From contig LNFE01000207.1 of assembly GCA_001464575.1 (NCBI GenBank), positions 1-53,282 on the forward strand: a stretch of 53,282 nucleotides of DNA. The letters run 5' to 3'. This DNA comes from Acidobacteria bacterium Ga0077553. GTDB taxonomy: Bacteria; Acidobacteriota; Terriglobia; Bryobacterales; Bryobacteraceae. Position 1 is the first letter of the stretch, and every line of letters starts with the position of its first letter. The translations under genes were made by a program, and so were the position numbers. Positions 36,088 to 44,005 of this stretch are shown here, in pieces. The notes beneath the pieces are model-generated. The model saw nothing but the letters and a program-made list of their open reading frames with translations, made no database searches and was not told the origin of the DNA.

Positions 36088-37221
36088 ATGCCAGCACGCG
36101 TCCTGTTCCTGTTTGGCACCCGTCCGGAAGCGATCAAGCTTTGTCCGGTCGTTCTCCACTTCCGGAGTCAGCCAGCACGGTTTGACGTGCGGGTGTGCGT
36201 CACGGCGCAACACCGGGGCATGCTGGATCAAGTCCTGAACGCCTTCGCCGTGCAGCCCGACTACGACCTGAACCTGATGCAGCCGGGCCAAACGCTGTTC
36301 CAATCCACGTCGCGAATGATGGCGGCTCTCGAACCGGTGCTGATGGGAGCGGACGGGTGGAAACCGGAAATTGCTTTCGTGCAGGGCGACACCACCACGA
36401 CTTTGTGCGGAGCGTTGGCGGCGTTTTACGCACGGGTTCCGGTGGGCCATATTGAAGCCGGTCTACGGACGGGCGATTTGGCGCAGCCATTCCCCGAGGA
36501 GATGAACCGGGTGCTGACGGGGCGGATGGCGGATCTGCATTTCGCGGCCACCTCCTGGGCGGCGGAGAATCTGCGGCGGGAAGGGGTGGCGGAGGATCGG
36601 ATCTGGGTGACCGGGAACACGGGCATCGACGCGGTTCTTCATGTGAAGCAAGGCCTCGAAGCCGGAACGATGGCCGCCGATACGGATTGGAGTCGGCTGG
36701 ATCCGGCAAAGAAGCTGATCGTGGTAACGGCACACCGCCGCGAGAGTTTCGGCAGCGGATTCGAACGGATCTGCCAGGCGCTTGCTGACCTGGCCGAGCG
36801 GCCGGACGTCGAAATCGTCTATCCGGTGCATCCAAATCCTAATGTGCAAGATCCGGTGAACCGGCTCCTGGCGCATCGGCCGAACGTCCATCGGATTGCT
36901 CCGTTGGACTATGTCCCTTTCGTCGACCTCATGAGGCGCGCCTACCTGCTGATCACGGATTCCGGCGGGGTGCAGGAGGAAGGGCCCTCCCTGGGCAAGC
37001 CGATTTTGGTGCTGCGCGAGAAGACGGAGCGTCCGGAGGCGGTTGCCGCCGGGACGGTAAAACTCGTCGGCACCGACCGGGAGAAGATCGTCGCCGAGGC
37101 CACCCGGCTACTCGACGACCCCAAAATGCGAGAGGCGATGGCACTCGTTCACAACCCATATGGCGACGGGCGGGCCAGCGAGCGGATCGCAGACGCAACT
37201 GCTTCATTCTTCAGCAGATAG
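36088..37221 (+). CDS. wecB: UDP-N-acetylglucosamine 2-epimerase (non-hydrolysing)
   Basis: The enzyme has 377 residues and interconverts UDP-GlcNAc and UDP-ManNAc for surface glycans. Signature elements are 'FLFGTRPEAIKLCPVV', 'TAQHRGMLDQVL', 'QGDTTTTLCG' (active-site Asp), 'GHIEAGLRTGD' (Glu), 'PFPEEMNRVLTGR' (Glu), 'TAHRRESFG' (His), 'ITDSGGVQEEGPSLGKP' and 'REKTERPEA'. All catalytic positions known from the E. coli enzyme are conserved. The partner UDP-ManNAc dehydrogenase (wecC) is not in the window. It follows infA closely, an unusual pairing; whether this is a true operon cannot be told. A GC-rich stretch with a T7 run follows the stop. Confidence 0.95.
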   Translation: MPARVLFLFGTRPEAIKLCPVVLHFRSQPARFDVRVCVTAQHRGMLDQVLNAFAVQPDYDLNLMQPGQTLFQSTSRMMAALEPVLMGADGWKPEIAFVQGDTTTTLCGALAAFYARVPVGHIEAGLRTGDLAQPFPEEMNRVLTGRMADLHFAATSWAAENLRREGVAEDRIWVTGNTGIDAVLHVKQGLEAGTMAADTDWSRLDPAKKLIVVTAHRRESFGSGFERICQALADLAERPDVEIVYPVHPNPNVQDPVNRLLAHRPNVHRIAPLDYVPFVDLMRRAYLLITDSGGVQEEGPSLGKPILVLREKTERPEAVAAGTVKLVGTDREKIVAEATRLLDDPKMREAMALVHNPYGDGRASERIADATASFFSR

Positions 37222-37292
37222 AGCCGGCACTTTGTTTCGCCAAGTGGCTGTTTTCGCGGTCCGGCCGATCCGTTTTTTTGGCGCCGCGGGTG

Positions 37293-37298
37293 TATAGT
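37293..37298 (+). promoter_or_regulatory. -10-like hexamer 7 nt before start (leaderless type)
   Basis: TATAGT ends 7 nt before GTG 37306. There is no Shine-Dalgarno, so the Clp-like ATPase mRNA is probably leaderless or begins very near the start. Confidence 0.4.
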
Positions 37299-37305
37299 CC
37301 GAAGC

Positions 37306-38358
37306 GTGAAGACCTTACTGCCTGCCCGTAACAAAAAAACTGCTTTAAACCCGCGTGGCGCCAAGATGGCCGCCCAGCTCGCTGAACGTGTTATCGGTCA
37401 GCCGGAGAGTCTTGACGCGATCATTCCCTATATTCAGATGTATCAGGCCGGCTTGTCGCCCGAGGGGCGGCCGATGGGCGTGTTCCTTCTATTGGGTCCG
37501 ACGGGCACCGGGAAGACAAGAACCGTCGAAGCGCTGGCCGAGGTGTTGCACGGCAACGCCAAGAATGTCCTACGGATCGACTGCGGGGAGTACCAGATGG
37601 AGCACGAGGTGGCCAAGTTGATCGGCGCGCCGCCGGGATACCTGGGCCATCGGGAGACCCAACCGCTGCTGACGCAGGTGAAGCTCAATGCCGTGATGAG
37701 CGAACAGAACAATCTGTCCATCGTGCTGTTCGATGAGATTGAGAAGGCCGCCGGTTCGCTGCAGCGCTTGTTGCTGGGGGTGCTGGATAAGGCGTCGCTG
37801 CGGCTGGGCGACAACTCGATGGTGAACTTCGAACGGTCATTGATCTTTCTGACGAGCAACCTGGGAGCACGGGAGATGGCCCGGGAGTTGCGGCCGGAGT
37901 TCGGCTTGGAGACGGCCACGGTGCGGTCGATCGACGAAGGGCGGAGTGCGGCCAAGCGGCTGGAGGTTGTGGCGGTAGCGGCGGTGAAACGAAAGTTCGC
38001 GCCTGAGTTTGTCAACCGGATCGATCTCATGCTGACGTATCAGTCGCTGGACGCGGCGGCGCTGGAGCAGATTCTGGAGCTTCAGGTACGGGGCCTGCAG
38101 GAGCACTTGGACCGGAGATTGGGGGAACGCAGTTTTCAAGTGGACGTGCCGAAGAAGAGCCGGCAATTCCTGCTGCGGCGCGGGACGAGCGTCGAGTATG
38201 GCGCCAGGGAGTTGAAGCGGACGATGCACCGGTTTGTGATGCAGCCGCTGGCGGCGCTGGTGGCCGAAGGGCGGGTGGCCCCGAATTCGGTGGTGCGGTT
38301 TGAGCTGAATGCGTCCGGAGAGCGACTGGACGTCCTGCCGGGGCGGCTGGCGGCTTAA
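37306..38358 (+). CDS. Single-ring Clp/Hsp100-type AAA+ ATPase
   Basis: The protein has 350 residues from GTG 37306. It corresponds to only the second AAA+ module of ClpB/ClpA: 'AERVIGQPESLDAIIPYI', Walker A 'GPTGTGKTRTVEAL', pore loop 'GAPPGYLGHRETQPL', Walker B 'IVLFDEIEKA', sensor 1 'FLTSNLGAREM', arginine finger in 'FAPEFVNRIDLML' and sensor 2 'GARELKRTMH', ending with a ClpB D2-small domain. No N-domain, first AAA module, middle coiled coil, Cys4 zinc finger (as in ClpX) or IGF/L ClpP-docking loop is seen. It is therefore probably a stand-alone unfoldase or disassembly ATPase. No adaptor or protease gene is adjacent. A stop-to-stop overlap joins it to the next convergent gene. Confidence 0.88.
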   Translation: MKTLLPARNKKTALNPRGAKMAAQLAERVIGQPESLDAIIPYIQMYQAGLSPEGRPMGVFLLLGPTGTGKTRTVEALAEVLHGNAKNVLRIDCGEYQMEHEVAKLIGAPPGYLGHRETQPLLTQVKLNAVMSEQNNLSIVLFDEIEKAAGSLQRLLLGVLDKASLRLGDNSMVNFERSLIFLTSNLGAREMARELRPEFGLETATVRSIDEGRSAAKRLEVVAVAAVKRKFAPEFVNRIDLMLTYQSLDAAALEQILELQVRGLQEHLDRRLGERSFQVDVPKKSRQFLLRRGTSVEYGARELKRTMHRFVMQPLAALVAEGRVAPNSVVRFELNASGERLDVLPGRLAA

Positions 38359-39359
38359 CGCGGGATCAGGCGGCCGAGGCCGATCTGGCCGTTGAGGTTC
38401 TCGGCCGGCTGCGGCGCATCGCCGCCGCCGTACCACACGCGGAGGCTGCCATCGGGCAAGGGGAGGATCTCGGGATCGCAGACTACCTGCGCATTCCAGG
38501 GCGATTGGCCCGCGATCAGCGGGCTCTCGCTCGTCCGTTCCCAGTGGATGCCATCCTTTGAGACGGCCAAGCCGATTTTGCGGCGTTCGGCGCGGTCGCG
38601 ACCGGTATAGAGCATCCACCAGCGGCCGTGGGAGGTCCAGACGGCCGGTTCCCCGAGGCCGAGCGAGTCAAAGCGGCCCGGTGCGCCGATTTCGAGGATG
38701 GGGTTCGAGCGCAGTTTGGTCCAGGTGCGGCCGGCATCGGCGGAGACGGCGACGCCGAGGCGTTGGCGGCGGGCGCGATCCTGGCCCAGGTGGAAGAGGT
38801 ACAGTTGGCCTCCGGTGGCGATCACGTAGGGATCGGCGACGCCGAGTTCGTCCCAGGCGCCCCGCGGACCACGCGGCAACACGATGCCGTGCCGGGTCCA
38901 GTTCAGGCCGTCGGGGCTGGTGGCGAGGGCAATTTCGGGTGGGGCGCCCGCCTGATACCAATGGAGGAACTGCCAGTTCTGGTGCACGGTGGCTCCGTTG
39001 GCGCTGATGTAGCTGCCCTCTCCGGCAGCGGGGTCGGGCGCGAGGAGGGCCGAGGGGTGACGGGTCCAGGAGAGGCCTTGGTCGGTACTCGTGGCGAGGC
39101 CGGTGCGCCATTGGCGGCCATCCCATCCGGAATAGAAGTTCCACAGTTTACCGGCGACGGCGACGATGGAGGGGTTGAGGGCGTCGACGCTATCGAATGC
39201 GCCGGCCGGGCCGCGCGCCAGCACGGGCGAACCGGCATCTTCCCAGACCCATTGCACCGGCCGCTCCGCACCGGATGGCGGCGGCAGGGTGAAATCGCCG
39301 TAGCGCCCGCAGGCGGAGAGCAGGCCGAGGACGAGGACGAGGAGGGCGCACCGCCTCAT
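38355..39359 (-). CDS. Five-bladed beta-propeller lipoprotein (GH43/GH130-like fold)
   Basis: The protein has 334 residues. The lipobox 'VLGLLSACGRYG' gives Cys 17 as the lipidation site, with Gly at +2 favouring outer-membrane sorting. Blades repeat 'LATSTDQGLSWTRHPS', 'LATSPDGLNWTRHGIV', 'VAVSADAGRTWTKLRSNP' and 'LAVSKDGIHWERTSESP', typical of GH32/43/130-like propellers. 'ALNPSIVAVAGKLWNFYSG', 'GVADPYVIATGGQLYLFHLG' and 'VVCDPEILPLPDGSLRVWY' carry the conserved Asp/Pro positions. Activity on oligosaccharides is possible; a pure binding role is as likely. It overlaps the sensor kinase gene by 4 bp (ATGA), so the two are made together. Confidence 0.8.
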   Translation of the reverse strand: MRRCALLVLVLGLLSACGRYGDFTLPPPSGAERPVQWVWEDAGSPVLARGPAGAFDSVDALNPSIVAVAGKLWNFYSGWDGRQWRTGLATSTDQGLSWTRHPSALLAPDPAAGEGSYISANGATVHQNWQFLHWYQAGAPPEIALATSPDGLNWTRHGIVLPRGPRGAWDELGVADPYVIATGGQLYLFHLGQDRARRQRLGVAVSADAGRTWTKLRSNPILEIGAPGRFDSLGLGEPAVWTSHGRWWMLYTGRDRAERRKIGLAVSKDGIHWERTSESPLIAGQSPWNAQVVCDPEILPLPDGSLRVWYGGGDAPQPAENLNGQIGLGRLIPR

Positions 39360-40534
39360 ACCGGGACGCGAATCTTGAGTGACGCCCCTTTGCCGGGCTG
39401 AGAGTCGAGCATCATCTCCCCGCCGAGGATGCGAACGCGGCGGCGGATGGAGATCGGACCCAGGCGCAGGAGCTCAAGCTCTTCGAGGGTGTAGGCGCCG
39501 CTGAACGGAAAGCCGGTGCCGTCATCTTCAATCGACAGTTCGAAGGTATTGCCTTCGCGGCCAACGCCGACCGTGACGCGAGACGCCTTCGAGTGCTTTT
39601 GGACGTTGTGCAGCGCTTCCCGGACCACCTGCAGGATTTCGAGCGAACTCTGGGAATCCGGGCTGACCCGGGTGTTCCCGCCGACAAACGTAGCCGAGAT
39701 GCCGCTCTCTTTGCCAAATCCTTCGACGAGCTTCCGCAGGGAAGGCACCAGACCCGCGCCGTCCACCTCCACCGGCCGCATGCTGCGGACGAAGGCGCGG
39801 AGTTCGGCGGCCTGCATCTTTGAGAGCTCTTGGAGTTGCGTGATCTCGTCCATGGCGAGTTTCGCGTCCCGCTCGAGCAATTTGCGCACGACCTCGAGAC
39901 GCATCTGCAGCCCGACGAAGCTCTGCAGCGGCCCATCGTGAAAATCTGCCGCCATGCGCTGGCGTTCGGCCTCCCGGGCATGTTCGGCCTCCGAGCGGAA
40001 CATCACGGCTTGTTTGGCCGCGGCGGTGAGCCGATCCTGCAGCGCTTTCTTCTGCAGCGCCATGATCGTTACCGCCATTCCCGACAACAAAAGCGATGGC
40101 GAGAGGACCACAATCTCCGTAGGCCGCGCGCCGTAGAAGAACGCGATGGTCAGCGCAATGACAATGATGACCTCGCGTGCCGTGTGCAGGAGCGCGGCCA
40201 CCAGCAGAACGAACAGGTAAAAGAGCGAGGTAATCCCGGCCGAGTATTGAAACGGCAGCGCGGCGCAGATCAGCAGGAACACCGTATCGACGAGCAGGCT
40301 AAAGAGCGGAAAGTCGCGGTCGAGGCGGCGCCAGAAGAGGACAGCGACCGAGTAGATGGTGAACCCGGCCCAGAGAATGGCAAAATTGCGCGTGTTGGCA
40401 TTGGCGCCGGAAAGCGAAAGGCCAAGGCACAGGACGGCCAGGATAGACCGGAAGATGGCTAGGGCCGTTCTCCAGTTCAAGGCTAGCGATATCGGTTCGG
40501 CCGCGGCGGGCTTTTCAACAGGGGGAGATGCCAC
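39356..40534 (-). CDS. NarL-type sensor histidine kinase (HisKA_3), orphan
   Basis: The product has 392 residues from GTG 40534. The N-terminal ~165 residues hold five to six membrane helices with no periplasmic domain, so sensing is within or at the membrane. The phosphoacceptor is in 'RQRMAADFHDGPLQSFVGLQ', the HisKA_3 pattern HDGxxQ, followed by a long dimerisation helix. HATPase markers are 'VVREALHNVQKHSKASRV' (N box) and 'LSIEDDGTGFPFSG' (G1); the G2 box is not Gly-rich ('LLRLGPISIRRRVRILGGEM'), as in some members of this class. Kinases of this type usually have a LuxR/NarL regulator next door, but none is here. It is coupled to the propeller lipoprotein. Confidence 0.9.
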   Translation of the reverse strand: MASPPVEKPAAAEPISLALNWRTALAIFRSILAVLCLGLSLSGANANTRNFAILWAGFTIYSVAVLFWRRLDRDFPLFSLLVDTVFLLICAALPFQYSAGITSLFYLFVLLVAALLHTAREVIIVIALTIAFFYGARPTEIVVLSPSLLLSGMAVTIMALQKKALQDRLTAAAKQAVMFRSEAEHAREAERQRMAADFHDGPLQSFVGLQMRLEVVRKLLERDAKLAMDEITQLQELSKMQAAELRAFVRSMRPVEVDGAGLVPSLRKLVEGFGKESGISATFVGGNTRVSPDSQSSLEILQVVREALHNVQKHSKASRVTVGVGREGNTFELSIEDDGTGFPFSGAYTLEELELLRLGPISIRRRVRILGGEMMLDSQPGKGASLKIRVPV

Positions 40535-40553
40535 GAGGAATCAGGACGACACG

Positions 40554-41090
40554 TTAGGGTCGGCGGTATAAGTATAACGTGTGACTGCGGCCTTCGCCGT
40601 CGTCGTCGATGGACACCTCTTTTTCGGGCGTCCAACCGGCGATGGTGAAATCGTGAGCGACGATACGGGCGCCCTTCTTCAACTGTTTTTCGAGCAGCGG
40701 ACGAACCTTTTCGTTCGAGACCGGCAGGAGATAAACGGTAATGACGTCGGCGCTGGTGTAGTCCTGTTCGAGCAGGTCGCCATGGATGATCTTGGCGCGT
40801 TCCGACAGACCAAGGCGCTTAATCCGGTCCGAGCTTTGCTGATAGAGATCTTTGTCAAACTCCACGCCGACGGCATTGGCGCCAAACTTCTCGGCGGCGA
40901 TAATCACGATGCGGCCGTCGCCGCTGCCGAGATCAAACACCTTTTCGCCCTTTTTCACGGCGCCCAGTTGCAGCATCTTTTCGACGATGATTTCGGGGGT
41001 CGGATAGTACGGCGCGAGCTTGGGGGTCTTCTTCTCAGGCGGGGCCTGAGCGAGTAAGATCAACGGCAATAGAATGGCGAGATAGCGCAT
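40554..41090 (-). CDS. Probably exported class I SAM-dependent methyltransferase
   Basis: The protein has 178 residues. A signal-like start 'MRYLAILLPLILLAQAPPEKK' precedes a Rossmann methyltransferase: 'YYPTPEIIVEKMLQLGAVKKG', motif I 'VFDLGSGDGRIVIIAAEKFG', acidic end of strand 2 in 'VGVEFDKDLY', then 'IIHGDLLEQDYTSADVITVYLL' and 'VAHDFTIAGWTPE'. Related proteins in Acidobacteria and Proteobacteria often have the same hydrophobic N-terminus. SAM is normally cytosolic, so either the segment is a membrane anchor with a cytoplasmic domain, or the export signal is not used. It is 21 bp downstream of the TIGR03437-type protein and probably co-transcribed. Confidence 0.82.
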   Translation of the reverse strand: MRYLAILLPLILLAQAPPEKKTPKLAPYYPTPEIIVEKMLQLGAVKKGEKVFDLGSGDGRIVIIAAEKFGANAVGVEFDKDLYQQSSDRIKRLGLSERAKIIHGDLLEQDYTSADVITVYLLPVSNEKVRPLLEKQLKKGARIVAHDFTIAGWTPEKEVSIDDDGEGRSHTLYLYRRP

Positions 41091-41111
41091 GTGAGATTCC
41101 TTACGGCTCCC

Positions 41112-42974
41112 TTACGGTTCAAGGTGTAGACGCACCCGGTTGCTCAAAACGTTGCCGGCCTCGACTTGAAATTCGGCCGGACCGCGGTTGACAAAGGTGG
41201 GCAGGCGGACTTCCACCAGATAAAAGCCAATATAGCCGGGCGCCAGGGTGGCCCGGAGGACTTCGAGCGGAGCGCCATCGAGAGTAGCCTTCACCTCGGC
41301 AGCGACTTGCGGCAAATTCTCGAGCGGGGCGGGCTGACCCGCGGGCCAATCCGGGGTTACCCGGCCGAGGCCGCTGAGCAGGAACTGGACGGTCGAACCC
41401 GCCCGTGCGGGATTTTGCGCATCCAGCAGCACCCCGGATTCGGCATCGAGCGCCAGCGGCGAACCATCGGGGTCAATGAAGATGGCCGGCGAGGAGGGCT
41501 GCAGGGGTAGGCCCAGCGAAACACGCTGGTTGGCGGCAAGGAAGGAGAGCGCGACGCCGGAGCCCGTCAGGTCGTAGGGCAGTTGCACATGGGTCTCCGA
41601 GGCGGACGATGGAAGAATGGCGGCAGGCCGGCCGCTAGCGGTAACGTCGGTCACCCGGGCGCCGAGAATGCTGAGCAGCGCGCCCGGAGAAGCCGGACGG
41701 GCCGCATAATCGGCGGCGTGCACCACCCGCAACTCCCGGCCGCGATGCGGGGCAATGGCGGTATACAACCCAAAACCGTAAACAGCCGCGAACAACTGGT
41801 TCCCGGCGGCATCCAACCGGACGTCCAATACCGGGGAGGCAGGCAAGCCGCCCCCGGATAGACGGTTCCAGGAGGGCGCGGTCAGGTCGGCCTGGTAGAG
41901 GCCGCCGAGAGCGGCGACATAGACCGCATTCGAAGCAAAGTCAGCCGTCACACCGAAAGCCGCCGTCTCCGGCAGATTGGTGGTGATGTCGTCCCAGTAG
42001 AGTCCGCCGTTCAGCGTCCGCAGGACGACAGCGGGGGTGCGCAAGGAGTCCGCGGTGGCTTGGCGGCTGAGAACGACGAGCGCCCGGCGCGGGTCCCGGT
42101 CGTCCACGGCAATGGATTCGATGGCGGCGCCAGGATTGAACCCCGGCGCGGACCAGTCGGCCCCCCGGTTCATCGAGGTCCACAAGCGGCCATCCGAGGA
42201 ACCGGCGTAAACCCATTCGCCTTGCGCTTGCACGACGGTCACGACGGCCCCCAGGCGCCGGGAGGCGGCGAGTAGAGTAGCGTTCGGGGCGGGCTCAACC
42301 GCCGGTCGCCAAGCCGTCCTTTCGCCGGGCTGCCATTCAAACGCCGCGGCAGTGCCGGGTTGGGAGGAGAGAAAACTGATGCGGGCCCCTTGCGCGCCCC
42401 GGGGCAAGGAGAGAATGCGGCGAACCGGCAGGTGCGGCAGAGCCGCGTTGCAACTGGACCAAGTCAGGCCGCTATCGGCCGATCGCCAGATGCCCGTGCC
42501 CGTGGCTACGGCGATGGACGCCGGATCGTTCGGCGAAACGGCCAAGTCCGCGGCGGAGGCGCCCAGCAGAGAGCTCTGCCGCCACTGTGTGAGGTTGGTC
42601 CAGGAGCGGCCGCCATCATCGGAACGCCACACGAATTGGCCGGCGGCATAAAGGACGCCACGGGCGGAAGTGGCCCGCAGGATGGCGCCGGATTCGGGTA
42701 CGCGGTCCGGAATGGGCGGCGGGAGCGCACTGACCGCCGGTTCGGCCCCTTCGAGTGTCCAGGTCTCGAAATCCTTCGTCGAGTACCACTGGCCGGCGCT
42801 GGCCCGGGCAAACAGCCGTCCGTCCGCGCTCTGGAATTGCACCCGGTCCATCGGGCCTGTTGCGAGACCAGAAAGGCGCAGGTCCACCGCGGCGTTTCCC
42901 AAACGGCGCCATTGCGCGAGGGAGTGCCCGGCTGTGGCCAGCAGCGCGAGAGCGAGGATAAGAGAGAAACGCAT
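41112..42974 (-). CDS. Secreted BNR-type beta-propeller with TIGR03437-like C-terminal domain
   Basis: The protein has 620 residues from ATG 42974 (signal 'MRFSLILALALLATAGHSLAQ'); the longer frame to 43028 is rejected because it would bury the signal. Residues ~30-390 form blades of the sortilin/BNR kind ('VWRSDDGGRSWTNLTQWR', 'GIWRSADSGLTWSSCNAALP', 'LWTSMNRGADWSAPGFNPG'). The C-terminal ~230 residues ('AADYAARPASPGALLSILGA', 'LPSSASETHVQLPYDLTG', 'GSTVQFLLSGLGRVTPDWPAG') match the domain found repeatedly in Solibacter usitatus paralogues. The role is unknown; attachment to the cell surface is a guess. Its presence is the strongest taxonomic clue in the window. Confidence 0.85.
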   Translation of the reverse strand: MRFSLILALALLATAGHSLAQWRRLGNAAVDLRLSGLATGPMDRVQFQSADGRLFARASAGQWYSTKDFETWTLEGAEPAVSALPPPIPDRVPESGAILRATSARGVLYAAGQFVWRSDDGGRSWTNLTQWRQSSLLGASAADLAVSPNDPASIAVATGTGIWRSADSGLTWSSCNAALPHLPVRRILSLPRGAQGARISFLSSQPGTAAAFEWQPGERTAWRPAVEPAPNATLLAASRRLGAVVTVVQAQGEWVYAGSSDGRLWTSMNRGADWSAPGFNPGAAIESIAVDDRDPRRALVVLSRQATADSLRTPAVVLRTLNGGLYWDDITTNLPETAAFGVTADFASNAVYVAALGGLYQADLTAPSWNRLSGGGLPASPVLDVRLDAAGNQLFAAVYGFGLYTAIAPHRGRELRVVHAADYAARPASPGALLSILGARVTDVTASGRPAAILPSSASETHVQLPYDLTGSGVALSFLAANQRVSLGLPLQPSSPAIFIDPDGSPLALDAESGVLLDAQNPARAGSTVQFLLSGLGRVTPDWPAGQPAPLENLPQVAAEVKATLDGAPLEVLRATLAPGYIGFYLVEVRLPTFVNRGPAEFQVEAGNVLSNRVRLHLEP

Positions 42975-43148
42975 GAATCGAAGGGAACTGTTGCCGGCTG
43001 ACCCAGGACTTGGATCTATTTTACCCACATCTATCGGCTAGACTCGGCCAAAGCTGTTGATCTATAAAGTATTTTGATGGACGCACACCATGGGTCATTG
43101 AGTTGCAGTGCAATTGAAGCAGCATCAGCTGACTGGGCCGCTTGATGG

Positions 43149-43154
43149 TAGAAT
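43149..43154 (+). promoter_or_regulatory. Possible -10 box for the FecR-domain gene
   Basis: TAGAAT lies ~40 nt before ATG 43195 in the largest intergenic gap (42975-43194, 220 bp). The rest of this gap shows no gene, repeat or hairpin I can support. Confidence 0.3.
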
Positions 43155-43194
43155 TTAGGTGCGCTGATCCGGAGACGGATTACGCGATGTCCGT

Positions 43195-43983
43195 ATGATC
43201 ACTTCGTTCTCGCAAATGACAATCCGCCTCGCCGTGGCCACGGCCCTGTGCATGGCGATGTCATTTGCCCAAGCGCCGAATCTCTTCGCGCCGGAGCGGG
43301 AACGCTCCGCCAAGGTTCTGCAGAGCAACGGCCAAGTGTCGGTCCTTAAAGACAACGCGCCTTGGGCGCTGCAACCCGGGGACTGGGTGAGCTTACGGCA
43401 GGTGATCGTGACCGGCGCTGATGGCTTTGCCGTCTTTCAGGTGAGCGACGGCAGCACGTTCGAAGTCTACCCAAACTCGCGCGTTATTTTCCGCAACAAC
43501 GCTGGCGGATGGAAGGATCTGCTCGATCTCTACCTCGGCCGCGTGAAGGTGCACATCCAGAAGTTCGGCGGCCAGCCGAACCCCAACCGCGTGACGACGC
43601 CAACAGCGGTGATCTCGGTGCGGGGAACAGTGTTCGACGTGCAAATTGAGGACGAGGACGCTACGACTCTCGTCACGGTTGACGAAGGCCAAGTGGCAGT
43701 GCGTCACTCGCTGCTCCCGCCGAGCGAGCCCAAACTGCTCAACGCGGGCGAGTACGTGCGCGTGTACAAGAATCAGCCGCTGGCACAGAAGAACTTCGAC
43801 AAAGGCGGCGCACTCCGCCGCACGATGCAGGCCGCGACCGACGCCTACTACAACATCATGATGCGGATTCCGCGTGGCGGCGGTTCTCCTACCGGGGGCG
43901 TACCTACCGGCGGGGGACGTCCGGCCGACACTGAGGCCACGCCACCGCCACCTCCCCCGCCGCCCCCGCCTCCTCCGCTCTAG
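43195..43983 (+). CDS. Secreted FecR-domain protein with poly-proline tail
   Basis: The protein has 262 residues with a signal peptide ending near 'AMSFAQAP' (ATG 43216 is an alternative start). The FecR domain (~40-170) reads 'AKVLQSNGQVSVLKDNAPWALQ', 'VTGADGFAVFQVSDGSTFEVY', 'VKVHIQKFGGQ', 'TPTAVISVRGTVFDVQIED' and 'LVTVDEGQVAVRH' (pieces shown separately). Unlike classical FecR it has no N-terminal cytoplasmic anti-sigma part or membrane helix, and no sigma factor or TonB receptor is adjacent, so it is the exported FecR-like type common in Acidobacteria. The end is Gly/Thr-rich and closes with twelve consecutive prolines, which would need EF-P for translation. It leads a three-gene set. 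Confidence 0.88.
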   Translation: MITSFSQMTIRLAVATALCMAMSFAQAPNLFAPERERSAKVLQSNGQVSVLKDNAPWALQPGDWVSLRQVIVTGADGFAVFQVSDGSTFEVYPNSRVIFRNNAGGWKDLLDLYLGRVKVHIQKFGGQPNPNRVTTPTAVISVRGTVFDVQIEDEDATTLVTVDEGQVAVRHSLLPPSEPKLLNAGEYVRVYKNQPLAQKNFDKGGALRRTMQAATDAYYNIMMRIPRGGGSPTGGVPTGGGRPADTEATPPPPPPPPPPPPL

Positions 43984-43993
43984 CTTGAAGCGG

Positions 43994-43999
43994 TAGACT
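43994..43999 (+). promoter_or_regulatory. -10-like hexamer 6 nt before start (leaderless type)
   Basis: TAGACT lies 6 nt before GTG 44006, although GAAGGGG in the same spacer could act as a Shine-Dalgarno at very short distance. Confidence 0.3.
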
Positions 44000-44005
44000 G
44001 AAGGG

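Noticed and set aside
37240..37290. GC-rich stretch followed by T7 (37272-37278) after wecB, as an intrinsic terminator
   Set aside because: I could not fold a stable stem directly before the T-run; the arms around CGGTCCGGCCGATCCG mismatch after two or three pairs.
39356..40534. Two-component pair including a neighbouring regulator
   Set aside because: No receiver or LuxR-type DNA-binding protein is encoded next to the kinase; its coupled partner is a propeller lipoprotein.
43195..43983. FecR anti-sigma regulator of an ECF sigma factor
   Set aside because: It has a cleavable signal, no cytoplasmic anti-sigma region and no adjacent ECF sigma gene.
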